Below, piece by piece: positions 15,407 to 24,393 of a stretch of 64,000 nt of DNA. The translations under genes were made by a program, and so were the position numbers. Position 1 is the first letter of the stretch. The number at the start of each line of letters is the position of its first letter. The DNA is taken from NCBI RefSeq assembly GCF_000973625.1, contig NZ_CP007501.1, positions 1,178,001 to 1,242,000 on the forward strand, in the 5' to 3' direction. The notes below the pieces were generated by a model. That model was not told the origin of the DNA, did not search any database, and was given only the letters and a program-made list of their open reading frames with translations. This DNA comes from Polynucleobacter duraquae. GTDB lineage: Bacteria; Pseudomonadota; Gammaproteobacteria; Burkholderiales; Burkholderiaceae.

Positions 15407-15438
15407 GGGAATAAGGAATCCGTGATTTCCTTATTCCC
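15407..15438. other. 12-bp perfect inverted repeat (hairpin) of unknown role
   Basis: GGGAATAAGGAA at 15407-15418 and its exact complement TTCCTTATTCCC at 15427-15438 surround an 8-base loop. No T run follows on either side, so it is not a classical terminator. It sits between the divergent-looking UPF0114 promoter side and the end of the 43-codon gene. Confidence 0.6.
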
Positions 15439-15483
15439 GCTTATTGGCCTACTGCTGATTCTTGCTACTTTTACTGATTATTC

Positions 15484-15615
15484 TTACTGATAGTGACGGC
15501 TAAACATACGTGACTTTTTTTGCTCATTGCGCTTGGTATTTTTTAAGACTGCGCAGTAAGACAAAACCATAATCACTGCAAGTGAGATGCCGTTAAAGTT
15601 ATTTAATAGTTCCAT
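15484..15615 (-). CDS. small membrane peptide (43 aa)
   Basis: ATG 15615 is preceded by a strong AGGAG seven bases upstream. The product MELLNNFNGISLAVIMVLSY... has one hydrophobic segment (about residues 9-25) followed by a very basic tail (KNTKRNEQKKSRMF). This is typical of single-span small membrane proteins with a positive-inside C-terminus. No family recognised; the ribosome-binding site is the main support. Confidence 0.55.
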   Translation of the reverse strand: MELLNNFNGISLAVIMVLSYCAVLKNTKRNEQKKSRMFSRHYQ

Positions 15616-15802
15616 TTGATTTCTCCTGGTGCGTGTCTAAGTTAATGAGATTTTGTTACTACTATTTACTGCCGTTTTGTTTCTATGTATTCAGAATATT
15701 GACTTACTAGCTCACAAAATGAGCCAGTAAAATTTGCTTCGTTATTTGTTGTTTTTTATTCATTTTTTTCATCATTTTTTTACTTTTTCTTTACGTGGTT
15801 CT

Positions 15803-17104
15803 TTAGCGCACTACCGGCAACTCATCCCACTGCGTGGTGTAGTTCGGTGATTTGTTACCTGATCGCATCTTCCAGTCTTGCTTGGTTCCGGATGCAGCGG
15901 TTTTGATGGCTGCATTACCAAAACGACTATTGATCGAATCCATGGCTTTCATAAGACCGGCGGACTTGCCTTTGACTTCCATGTCATCAAATAGGGATTG
16001 CTGCATCGTGGGTTTGTCGGCCAAGAGATTCAGAATGACTCCTGCTTTCTTATACTTAAAGCCTGTCTTGTAGATTTGCCTCAAGCCTTTTAATGCAGCG
16101 CTTGTGAGAGTTAAGGTGTTATCGCTAGGATCACTCAGTACCACTGTGATGCTTTGATGATGCTGCGGCTCAAATGGTTTGTGCGGATTAGTTTGTACAA
16201 AGATCGTGAGCGCGCCCGTAACTGACTTCTGGCTTCTGAGTTTCTCAGCACCTCTTGCGGCATGAGTGGCAACAGACTCAGACAAACCTTCCATTGAAGC
16301 CACTGGCTTACCAAAACTTCTTGAGGAAATAATTTGTTGTTTAGCTGGCGCCACTTCTTCTAATTGCAGGCAAGATACGCCGCGCAACTCATAGCAAATA
16401 CGCTCGATCACAACGCCAAACTGTTGACGCATAGCTTGTGGCGATATTTGCACTAAATCAAATACGCTATTGATCTTGAGCTCTTTGAGTTTCTTGGCAG
16501 TCTTCCCACCAATACCCCACACCTCACCTACTGCTGTCTCGGCCATCCACTGATAGAGCATTGCTTTGGGCATAGAACTGATGTCACACACACCAGCAAA
16601 CTGAGGATTCTTTTTAGCCAAGTGATTGGCCAACTTAGCGAGCGTCTTACTAGCCCCGATACCAACGCATACGGGCAAGCCTGTGGTGTCTTTAACATCT
16701 TGCTTGATGATTTGACCCAAGCTAGTGGGATCAGCATATTGCTTGAGTACTGTCTCGATTTGCAGAAAGCTCTCGTCAATGCTGTAGATCTCTAAATTGG
16801 GTGTGAACTTTCTTAAGACCTCTACTACCCTGCCACTCATATCGCCATACAAGGTGTAGTTTGATGAATAGGCTTGGATGCCATGTTGCTGAGCCAGATC
16901 TTTCATCTGAAACCAAGGCGTCCCCATCTTCACACCCAGCGCTTTGACTTCAGCACTACGCGCTACGGCGCAACCATCGTTATTCGATAGAACCACCATT
17001 GGCACATCTTCTAGTTTGGGAGCAAAGACACGCTCGCAAGACACATAGAAATTGTTTACATCGACCAGTGCGAAGAGTTGATTGGTTTGGCCGGCTTGGT
17101 TCAT
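15803..17104 (-). CDS. umuC: Y-family DNA polymerase V catalytic subunit UmuC
   Basis: Translesion polymerase. The N-terminal catalytic core shows [17 protein letters not shown] (first metal Asp), [13 protein letters not shown], the IYSIDESFL motif with the catalytic Asp-Glu, and the [17 protein letters not shown] finger region. The C-terminal little-finger and UmuC tail follow; 433 residues is slightly above the usual 420. ATG 17104 overlaps the umuD stop (ATGA), so the operon is translated together. It inherits SOS control from the LexA box upstream of umuD. Confidence 0.95.
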   Translation of the reverse strand: MNQAGQTNQLFALVDVNNFYVSCERVFAPKLEDVPMVVLSNNDGCAVARSAEVKALGVKMGTPWFQMKDLAQQHGIQAYSSNYTLYGDMSGRVVEVLRKFTPNLEIYSIDESFLQIETVLKQYADPTSLGQIIKQDVKDTTGLPVCVGIGASKTLAKLANHLAKKNPQFAGVCDISSMPKAMLYQWMAETAVGEVWGIGGKTAKKLKELKINSVFDLVQISPQAMRQQFGVVIERICYELRGVSCLQLEEVAPAKQQIISSRSFGKPVASMEGLSESVATHAARGAEKLRSQKSVTGALTIFVQTNPHKPFEPQHHQSITVVLSDPSDNTLTLTSAALKGLRQIYKTGFKYKKAGVILNLLADKPTMQQSLFDDMEVKGKSAGLMKAMDSINSRFGNAAIKTAASGTKQDWKMRSGNKSPNYTTQWDELPVVR

Positions 17105-17589
17105 GCGGATCTGCCGTTTCTGCTGCTAGCGTGGCTGTACTTGCGCACTACCCCAACGACCACACCCCAGATTTGGAGTTCGCTGTTCTCATTAAAGGTA
17201 ATGGGCTCGTAATTGGGGTTCTCTGGCTGTAACTCGGTTTTGCCACGCAATTGGTAAAGGCGTTTGATGGTGTACTCATCGTCCACTACCGCAACGACAA
17301 TGTCTTTATGTTTTGGCTTCAGCGCTTTATCCACCACCACCTTGTCGCCATCACAAATGCCCGCGCCCATCATCGAGTCTCCTTTGACGGTAAACATGAA
17401 GGTGGCTGGCTTGTTTTGGACTAAATAGCTGTTGAGATCTAGGCCTTCCTCGGCATAATCGGCCGCTGGACTCGGAAATCCGGCTGAAATACGGTGACTT
17501 AATAGCTTGAACTCATATGCAGAATGGGTCCTTAGGGCTTGTGGAGCCTGGCTTAAGGTCGATTTTGGGGAGATCAGCTGAGTCGTCAT
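17101..17589 (-). CDS. umuD: UmuD (LexA-fold self-cleaving SOS protein)
   Basis: A 162-residue S24 peptidase-fold protein. The self-cleavage site is probably Ala-Gly in [10 protein letters not shown] (about residues 34-39), the nucleophile Ser lies in [11 protein letters not shown] and the general-base Lys in YTIKRLY. RecA-stimulated cleavage gives UmuD', which joins UmuC as polymerase V. The N-terminal extension (about 20 residues) before the cleavage region is longer than in E. coli UmuD; ATG 17589 lies just 11 bp downstream of the LexA box, so an internal start is possible but not required. Confidence 0.93.
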   Translation of the reverse strand: MTTQLISPKSTLSQAPQALRTHSAYEFKLLSHRISAGFPSPAADYAEEGLDLNSYLVQNKPATFMFTVKGDSMMGAGICDGDKVVVDKALKPKHKDIVVAVVDDEYTIKRLYQLRGKTELQPENPNYEPITFNENSELQIWGVVVGVVRKYSHASSRNGRSA

Positions 17590-17600
17590 ATTTATTAATA

Positions 17601-17620
17601 TACTGTATATCCATACAGTA
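17601..17620. promoter_or_regulatory. LexA (SOS) box controlling umuDC
   Basis: TACTGTATATCCATACAGTA is a near-ideal SOS box (CTGT-N8-ACAG with TA flanks), centred about 20 bp upstream of umuD. It predicts LexA repression and induction by DNA damage. Confidence 0.93.
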
Positions 17621-17783
17621 TATGTAAAAACCTTAAAAATGACTCTGTTTTTGTTGTTTTGCTGCTGATCCCCCCTTTTTTCTAGTCATAAACCCCAAGT
17701 TCTTTAGCGGGGGAAGCCCCACATAATGATGATGAAGATGCATGTTCAAGCGCATGCACTAATAAAAAAGTAGTAGGAGATGA

Positions 17784-18851
17784 ATGAAGACTTACAAAAT
17801 AGCCTCGATTCCGGGTGATGGCATTGGCAAAGAAGTTATCCCTGAATGCGAGAAAGTATTAAATGCTTTAAGTAAAAAACATCCTCAGGTGGCCTTTGCC
17901 TTTGAGCGCTTTGATTGGGGTGGCGACTACTACCGCAAGCACGGCATCATGATGCCTAATGACGGTCTAGAACCCCTGCGCTCTAAAGATGCCATCTTAT
18001 TTGGTTCGGCTGGTGACCCTGATATTCCGGATCACATTACGCTGTGGGGTTTGCGTCTCAAGATTTGCCAAGGCTTTGATCAATATGCCAATGTGCGCCC
18101 CACTCGCATTCTTCCTGGCATTCAAACTCCCTTGCGCAATTGCAAGCCGGAACAACTGGACTGGGTGATTGTGCGGGAGAACTCTGAAGGCGAGTATTCC
18201 GGGGTGGGTGGCAGAGCCCACCAAGGTCACCCGATTGAAGTGGCGTCCGATATGAGCATCATGACGCGCGTTGGCGTAGAGCGTGTACAGCGCTTTGCCT
18301 TTAAGCTCGCGCAGTCTCGACCCCGTAAACACCTCACCGTCATTACCAAGTCCAATGCCCAGCGACACGGCATGGTGATGTGGGATGAAATCGCTCAGCT
18401 GGTAGCCAAAGATTTTCCGGATGTCACCTGGGATAAAGAACTGGTCGATGCTGCTACCGCCCGCATGGTCAATCGTCCTGAATCACTAGATACGATTGTG
18501 GCCACTAATTTGCATGCGGATGTTTTGAGTGACTTGGCGGCAGCTCTTGCTGGCAGCTTGGGCATTGCCCCTACCGCCAATCTGGATCCCGAAAGGCGGT
18601 ATCCATCAATGTTTGAACCGATTCATGGTTCAGCATTTGACATTATGGGTCAGGGCTTGGCAAATCCCATTGGTACATTTTGGTCCGCAGTCATGATGCT
18701 CGACTTCTTGGGAGAAGAGGAGCTTGGCAAAAAACTCATGCAAGCAATTGAAGTTGTCACTGCCAATCCTCAATTACATACCCGGGATTTAGGAGGATCT
18801 GCAATGATGAGTGATGTTACTAATGCAGTAATTAAGGAGATATCAAAATGA
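17784..18851 (+). CDS. tartrate/D-malate dehydrogenase (isocitrate/isopropylmalate DH family)
   Basis: A 355-residue NAD-dependent beta-decarboxylating dehydrogenase. Signatures: IPGDGIGKEV at the start, RENSEGEYSGVGG, TKSNAQRHGMVMWD, and NLHADVLSDLAAALAGSLGIAPTAN with GSAFDIMGQGLANPIG. The RENSEGEY variant and length fit the tartrate dehydrogenase/D-malate dehydrogenase group rather than LeuB. It acts on hydroxy-dicarboxylates in the cytoplasm. It overlaps the downstream Bug protein gene by 4 bp (ATGA), which fits uptake and oxidation of one C4 acid. Substrate cannot be fixed from sequence. Confidence 0.9.
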   Translation: MKTYKIASIPGDGIGKEVIPECEKVLNALSKKHPQVAFAFERFDWGGDYYRKHGIMMPNDGLEPLRSKDAILFGSAGDPDIPDHITLWGLRLKICQGFDQYANVRPTRILPGIQTPLRNCKPEQLDWVIVRENSEGEYSGVGGRAHQGHPIEVASDMSIMTRVGVERVQRFAFKLAQSRPRKHLTVITKSNAQRHGMVMWDEIAQLVAKDFPDVTWDKELVDAATARMVNRPESLDTIVATNLHADVLSDLAAALAGSLGIAPTANLDPERRYPSMFEPIHGSAFDIMGQGLANPIGTFWSAVMMLDFLGEEELGKKLMQAIEVVTANPQLHTRDLGGSAMMSDVTNAVIKEISK

Positions 18852-19798
18852 ACGTATTTTCACTAATGAAGTTTGCTGTGCTCTCTTTAGGCTTTATCTC
18901 AGTGGTCAGTGCACAGCCATTTCCTGATAAAACTATCCAATACATCATCCCCTTCCCACCCGCTGGAGAGTCGGACTTGGTGGCACGATATCAAGCGGAT
19001 ATTTCTGCTAAAAAGTTCAAGCAACCAATGGTGGTCATGAATCGCGCAGGTGCCGGTGGCGCACTTGTATGGAGTGCTCTCAATACCTATCCCGCTGATG
19101 GCACTACCGTAGTTGGCGTCAATATTCCCCATACGATCTTACAGCCATTACAAGAAGGCATTCAGTACAAGACTGAGGACATCAGCGCAATTTACTACTA
19201 CCACTTCACTCCAGACGCCCTCATGGTCTCTGCTGATAGCCCCTACAAAACCTATCAAGAGTTTATTGCTGCTGCTAAAAAAGAACCTGGCAAGATCAAT
19301 CTTGCTGGCTCTGCACAATACTCTGCAAATCACATGGCAGTAGAGCGTCTAAATAAATTGGCAGGCGTAAAAATTAATTACGTTCCGTTTAAAGGTACTG
19401 GAGATTTAATTACCGCCTTAATTGGGATGCACGTAGATGGCGCCATGGGTTATCTCCCCCTAGCGATTCAGCAAAAATCTAAGGTGCGTACACTCGCAAT
19501 TGCTACTGAAAAACGGAATCCCGCCCTACCAGATGTGCCCACGTTTAAAGAATTGGGCTTGAACTGGGTGGATGGCGCTTACCGCGGTGTTGCAGTACCC
19601 AAGGCTACGCCACTAGTCTTGCAGCAAAAAATGTCTGATTATTTTGCACAGCTCAATGCCGATCCAGAAACGAAGAAGAAACTAGAAGACTCAGGATTCG
19701 TAATTGTAGATGTCCCACTCTCAAAAATGCCTGCGTTTATGAAAGAGAAAATCCCTCAGGCAATGGAAGATGCAAAGAATGCTGGGATGATTAAGTAA
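18848..19798 (+). CDS. Bug-family solute-binding protein (TctC type)
   Basis: Periplasmic binding protein of the tripartite tricarboxylate transporter type. A signal peptide ends near VVSAQPFP; then FPDKTIQYIIPFPPAGESDLVARYQ and NRAGAGGALVW match the family. Length (316) is usual. It is translationally coupled to the dehydrogenase gene, so it probably binds the same C4-dicarboxylic or hydroxy acid. No TctA/TctB membrane components are nearby, common for orphan Bug proteins in Burkholderiales. Confidence 0.9.
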   Translation: MNVFSLMKFAVLSLGFISVVSAQPFPDKTIQYIIPFPPAGESDLVARYQADISAKKFKQPMVVMNRAGAGGALVWSALNTYPADGTTVVGVNIPHTILQPLQEGIQYKTEDISAIYYYHFTPDALMVSADSPYKTYQEFIAAAKKEPGKINLAGSAQYSANHMAVERLNKLAGVKINYVPFKGTGDLITALIGMHVDGAMGYLPLAIQQKSKVRTLAIATEKRNPALPDVPTFKELGLNWVDGAYRGVAVPKATPLVLQQKMSDYFAQLNADPETKKKLEDSGFVIVDVPLSKMPAFMKEKIPQAMEDAKNAGMIK

Positions 19799-19842
19799 TC
19801 ACCTAATCAGTTGATAAAGCAATACATTAATTTATCTTCATA

Positions 19843-19877
19843 AAAACAAAAGCTACCATGTCGGTAGCTTTTGTTTT
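19843..19877. terminator. bidirectional intrinsic terminator
   Basis: A perfect 15-bp inverted repeat (AAAACAAAAGCTACC and its complement) with loop ATGTC. The A/T-rich ends give a T run in both directions. It separates the convergent Bug gene and TPR-protein gene. Confidence 0.85.
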
Positions 19878-19893
19878 GTGGGCAAAGTGAGAA

Positions 19894-20739
19894 TTAAACA
19901 TCACTCATAAAATCACCACCGCTATTGTCATCCCATGAGCTTGAGCCACCATCATCCCAAGAGCTGGCATCACGCACACCAAAGTTTGGATCTAAAGATG
20001 CCGGGCCACCCACTTGGTTCATATTGGGGTTAGAACCAGCATTGGAATGTCCGTTATCGTGACCACCCATGAGGTTGCTGGCTAAGGCCTGACCAGCATA
20101 CATACCAGCACCTAGTGCGGCACCAGTGGCAAGACTACCCATCAAGCCGCTACCCATACCACCTGCTGCTGGTGCTCCAGGGTATCCAGGACCGCCAGGG
20201 CCACCGGGACCACCAGGATAGCCAGCAGGGCCGCCCGGAGTTCCAGGGTAACCAGCGCTTGGGGCGTTATAGACCTGTACTGCTTGCGCTTTACGACGCT
20301 TCATCACAATAACGACGCCTACTACCAAGATGGCAATCAAACCCCAAAAAAGTGGATTGCTAAAAATGGAAGATGGGGCTGAACTAGCAACAGAACTACC
20401 TGCGCTACTGGCGAGTTGCACTTGCAGTTTTTGCACAGACTCAGGCTGAGCAAATGGCAAACCAGGAGCCAAGTTTTGCGCTTTAATGAAATGATTGCGC
20501 GCTACCTCTACCTTACCTTCTTTGAGATAAAGCTCAGATGCCACGTAGTGTGCCTTTGCACTATTCGGATGATTTTGCAGAACCTCTTTCATCATGGCAT
20601 CGGCTTTAGCCATCTGCCCAGATTGCACCGCTTTATATACCTCTGGCAAAGTGGCCTCGGCAAATGCGGCGTTGCTAGTTAACAGTACCGCAGCTGCGAA
20701 CACGCCAACAAATAAATGGATTACCTTACGAATGTTCAT
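19894..20739 (-). CDS. exported TPR membrane protein with Gly/Pro collagen-like segment
   Basis: From ATG 20739 (AAGGAG six bases upstream) the protein has a signal peptide ending near SNAAFAE, two to three TPR-like helices (about residues 30-105, VYKAVQSGQMAKADAMMKEV...NHFIKAQNLAPG), a linker, one membrane segment (about 128-148, PLFWGLIAILVVGVVIVM) followed by basic residues, and then a Gly/Pro/Tyr-rich stretch with PGGPGGPGGPGYPG (about 165-200). A Gly/Ala helix and an acidic Trp/Asp/Ser tail end it. The frame from 20775 adds 12 unlikely residues. Function unknown; likely scaffold for protein contacts at the inner membrane. Confidence 0.72.
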   Translation of the reverse strand: MNIRKVIHLFVGVFAAAVLLTSNAAFAEATLPEVYKAVQSGQMAKADAMMKEVLQNHPNSAKAHYVASELYLKEGKVEVARNHFIKAQNLAPGLPFAQPESVQKLQVQLASSAGSSVASSAPSSIFSNPLFWGLIAILVVGVVIVMKRRKAQAVQVYNAPSAGYPGTPGGPAGYPGGPGGPGGPGYPGAPAAGGMGSGLMGSLATGAALGAGMYAGQALASNLMGGHDNGHSNAGSNPNMNQVGGPASLDPNFGVRDASSWDDGGSSSWDDNSGGDFMSDV

Positions 20740-20850
20740 CAAGACTCCTTGTAGGATGTTTTGTGTAAATTTCATTATCCCTAGTTTGGGGATTTTTGCT
20801 ATTCCCTACTTATATAGGGTCTTTAGGGTGGATTTCAAGAGGGTAAGAGC

Positions 20851-23800
20851 TTAATCTACTTCAGAAATTTCGCCCTTAGCAGAGATTAAATAGGCCTTAG
20901 CCGGCTTATCTGGGCGTATTCTGGCCAGCTCTTGTTTGTAGTTATTGAGTTGTGCCCGGTACTTGTTATACGCCTCACTACCCGTCTCGGGGATTGTGAG
21001 CTTGTAGTCGAGGATGGCCAAGTGATCCTCAAACTCCACTAAGCGATCTAAGCGAAAGCTTTTGCCATCTAGACTAACAACATCAATCTCATTCCAGGCC
21101 TGTACCCACTGATTGTCCGTAAGGTAGGGTTTGAGTATGGGTGCATCCATGACAAGCCGGACACGCTCCATGAGTTTTTTGGCACGCTCTTGATCGATGC
21201 TGAGCCAATGCATGAGCTCTTGCTCGCTTGGCATTTGCACTGTTGCTTGACTGCCGGAGTGTGTAGTCAAGAACTCCAGTAGTTTATGGAAATGCGTTCC
21301 CTCTTCCAGAATTTCTGGATCGGGCTGCGCTTCTAGTTGCACTTGCTCTTTTGCATTTGTGGCAATGGCTAGCGCACCGCTCTCAATGTTGGCAATAGTT
21401 TCTTCGTGAGATTGCTTGGCTGCATCCCATGACAATTGGAAGTGATTTATCTGAAATGATTCACGATCGCTAGGAATTACTTTCTCTTGCTCTTGGGCTG
21501 GTACTTCACCTAACTGGGTAGCATCCAAGATCTCCATACCCGCCGCAAGCGCTCTGCCGTACCAAGATTTTTGGCTAATACCATCTCCAATGTGAGATTG
21601 CACACCACTAATCCATAAGCCTTGCTGTGCGCGAGTCATTGCAACGTACAGAACGTTCCAATTTTCATTCTCACTCACTTCATTTTCCTTTTGATAGATC
21701 GCTGCGCGCTTCTCAGTCAAAGACTTTGCGGTATACAGAGATAGATGACTTGGACTAGTCTCATCTGGAGACCAATCGAGTAGTACGCCACGATTAGGTG
21801 CTTTCCACTCAGTATGATTCGCATCGAGCATGATGATAAAAGGCGCCTCCAAGCCCTTGGCACCATGGATGGTCATGAGGCGCACACGCTTGTGTTGATC
21901 CTCCTCGGACATTTCGCTATCGAGATCCACTTCACCAATGTCATCTTCAGTCTCTACTTCCACATCGCCTTCATCCGGAGTCTCATCATCGTCACCCCGA
22001 CGCATGGCATTAATCTCTTCGATAAAACGACTCAAACTTGGGTAACGACCGCCATCCTGATTTAAGGCGAGCTCCAAGAAAGCATCTAAATTAGCTAGTA
22101 CCTGTGCACGCGCTAGATTTTGCGAAGCCACGGCATAACTAACTCGTAAATTACTCTCTTGGTAGATCAGATCCAGCAGGTCATGTACAGGTAATACTTC
22201 TCCTAGTCCTCTCCAGCGCTCTAAATAGCGCGCCGCCTTCTGAAGTTCTGCCTGAGAACTACTTTGTAAAGCATCCCACCAAGAAGATTGAGTTTGGCCT
22301 TGGCTGTCACTTTGACTATCCCCGACATGACTACTGAGCTTTTGCATTTGCTGATCAGTAAAACCAAAGATAGGACTGCGCAATACTTGCGCCAATGGCA
22401 AGTCGTGTCTTGGGGATACTAAAACAGTCAGTAAAGCAATTAAGTCATCAATCTCTAGAGTATTGAGGAGGCCGCCTAAGCGAGAACTATCGTAAGCCAA
22501 GCCTGCTTCGCGCAGTGCTCGCTCAAATTGCGGTAAAAAGGCACGACGTTTGACGAGCAAGATAAAGTCACTTGCTCTTGCTGGGCGCCAATAGTCTTTG
22601 CCATCTTTTTTATCAATCACTTGGCGTGTTGCCAAAACATGATGAATCAAGCGACTAACTTGCTGACCTTCCCAGTAGCGCTGCTGCACGCCCACAGTGA
22701 GCCCTGCATCTTCAATAGGATTATCTAGCGCACTACCAGTTCGCCCTACTTGATCTTGTGCTGTACGCTCAATCAGTGGCAATAGCATCGCCTCACCCTT
22801 AGCGGCAAACTGATGCTCAGCAATTCCTTCTGTTGGCGCCTTCCAGTCAGTATCTTGCTTGGCAAACACATAGCTTGGTGGAACGGCATCCGTTAAAAAG
22901 ATGCTGTTAACTGCATCGTTAATTGCATGTGCATTTCTGCGAGTGGTGTTTTTTTGGAGTGATTTAGCTTGCAAGTTGGCAGTTAAAAAATCTCTGGCGC
23001 TATCAAATAATCTGGGATCGGCACGGCGGAAGCGATAGATCGACTGCTTGGGATCACCAACAATAAATACGCTGGGACGAGAGCCGTCTTGTCCATAACC
23101 CTCTAACCAGGATCGCAGGATCTGCCATTGCAGTGGATTAGTATCCTGAAACTCATCAATCAGAATGTGGCTGTACTTTGCATCTAGCCTGGCTTGCAGA
23201 TAGGCCGCGTTAGCTGGATCAGCCATTAGCTGGCTTACACCAATCTCTAAGTCATCAAAGTCACGCACACGCATCGACTCTTTCGTCTTTTGCATGTGCC
23301 CCAACATGACTTCACTCATCGCAAACCAAGCAGCGTTAATCGCATAAGCATCTTGATCGTTTTGCCAGGCAAACCATACTTCATATGCATCTACCCAAGC
23401 ATTTCGAATGGAGGTAATCTGCATCGGATCGCCACCAGTTGTAGCAAGGTAATCACGCATAGGGGCAGACATATTGGCTATATCGCCTGATGGAGCGCGC
23501 TTCTGAGTGAAAAAACAGCTTTGCCATGCATCTGCAATCTCCATGATCGATTGTCCTGTAGCATGAAGTTCAATCGCCTTCTGAATCAATGGCACCCTTT
23601 TCTTTTGAGTAGCGGTGCCATTGGTGAAGCAATCGAGCATCACCTGTAAATCTTCTTTGGTGCCAGGCCGTTGCCAAAATTCTTCTAGGGGGTTTGGTAA
23701 AGATAAATGCGGTAGGCATTGCGCCAAAGCGTCAACTGGGGAAGCACCCCTAGCCCTGCATGAGGCCAAGAAAAACGTCCAAGCACCTCTTTGCTTAAAG

Positions 23801-24393
23801 AGGCTGTAGCTACCCATCAAAAACTTTTCGGTTTCAAAAGCACCAAACTCTTTAAGTAATACGTCATAGTGTTTTTTAAGATCAGCAGGCAAATCTCCCC
23901 ACCAATCTTGCATGCACTCTTCTTGTAAGCGCTTAGCATCTTCACGAAGATTAAATCCTGGCTGCACCTCTGCTGAGATTGGTGCCGCTCCAAGCAGTCT
24001 GCCGAACCATCCATGAAAGGTATCAATCACAATTGATTGGGGACTCATCAAGACCTTGAGATAAAGCCCCCTTGCTTGCGATAGCAAGTTCTTAGCCTCT
24101 GTATCTTCCAAACCCCTGATCTTGAGCTCATGAATGAGTTGCTTGTCATCCATTTGAGAAAACTGTTCTAACAATCCGTATAGGCGGTCGCGCATTTCTT
24201 GAGCGGCTTTACGAGTAAAGGTCAGCGCCAGGATCTCTTGAGGCTTAGCGCCCGCAAGCAACAAGCGCACTAAGCGAGCAACTAAGAGCCAGGTCTTCCC
24301 GCTTCCAGCACAGGCAGACACAATCACTGAATTATTCGGGTTGCAAGCTACGGGGTAATCAAATTTATCGCTCACCACATCCCCTTTCTGCAA
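20851..24393 (-). CDS. addA: AddA: UvrD-type helicase with C-terminal nuclease domain
   Basis: A 1180-residue subunit of a RecBCD-like double-strand break repair enzyme. Helicase motifs: Walker A ACAGSGKT (residues 27-34), TFTRKAAQEMRDRL (Ia), LIDEFQDTNPLQWQIL (II), VGDPKQSIYRFRRADP (III), RLMTIHGAKGLEAPFII (V) and LYVAMTRAQQGLWI (VI). The C-terminal PD-(D/E)XK nuclease is seen as GTHFHKLLEFL, FRLDRLVEFED and LAILDYK. It overlaps the upstream AddB gene by 22 bp. The first Met at 24393 is preferred; ATG/GTG alternatives a few codons later do not change the domains. Confidence 0.9.
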   Translation of the reverse strand: MQKGDVVSDKFDYPVACNPNNSVIVSACAGSGKTWLLVARLVRLLLAGAKPQEILALTFTRKAAQEMRDRLYGLLEQFSQMDDKQLIHELKIRGLEDTEAKNLLSQARGLYLKVLMSPQSIVIDTFHGWFGRLLGAAPISAEVQPGFNLREDAKRLQEECMQDWWGDLPADLKKHYDVLLKEFGAFETEKFLMGSYSLFKQRGAWTFFLASCRARGASPVDALAQCLPHLSLPNPLEEFWQRPGTKEDLQVMLDCFTNGTATQKKRVPLIQKAIELHATGQSIMEIADAWQSCFFTQKRAPSGDIANMSAPMRDYLATTGGDPMQITSIRNAWVDAYEVWFAWQNDQDAYAINAAWFAMSEVMLGHMQKTKESMRVRDFDDLEIGVSQLMADPANAAYLQARLDAKYSHILIDEFQDTNPLQWQILRSWLEGYGQDGSRPSVFIVGDPKQSIYRFRRADPRLFDSARDFLTANLQAKSLQKNTTRRNAHAINDAVNSIFLTDAVPPSYVFAKQDTDWKAPTEGIAEHQFAAKGEAMLLPLIERTAQDQVGRTGSALDNPIEDAGLTVGVQQRYWEGQQVSRLIHHVLATRQVIDKKDGKDYWRPARASDFILLVKRRAFLPQFERALREAGLAYDSSRLGGLLNTLEIDDLIALLTVLVSPRHDLPLAQVLRSPIFGFTDQQMQKLSSHVGDSQSDSQGQTQSSWWDALQSSSQAELQKAARYLERWRGLGEVLPVHDLLDLIYQESNLRVSYAVASQNLARAQVLANLDAFLELALNQDGGRYPSLSRFIEEINAMRRGDDDETPDEGDVEVETEDDIGEVDLDSEMSEEDQHKRVRLMTIHGAKGLEAPFIIMLDANHTEWKAPNRGVLLDWSPDETSPSHLSLYTAKSLTEKRAAIYQKENEVSENENWNVLYVAMTRAQQGLWISGVQSHIGDGISQKSWYGRALAAGMEILDATQLGEVPAQEQEKVIPSDRESFQINHFQLSWDAAKQSHEETIANIESGALAIATNAKEQVQLEAQPDPEILEEGTHFHKLLEFLTTHSGSQATVQMPSEQELMHWLSIDQERAKKLMERVRLVMDAPILKPYLTDNQWVQAWNEIDVVSLDGKSFRLDRLVEFEDHLAILDYKLTIPETGSEAYNKYRAQLNNYKQELARIRPDKPAKAYLISAKGEISEVD

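Noticed and set aside
20115..20312. Repeat-rich Gly/Pro coding region as a possible tandem repeat or CRISPR-like array
   Set aside because: The repeats are short codons of a Gly/Pro-rich protein segment; there are no spacers of constant length. No CRISPR array was seen anywhere in the window.
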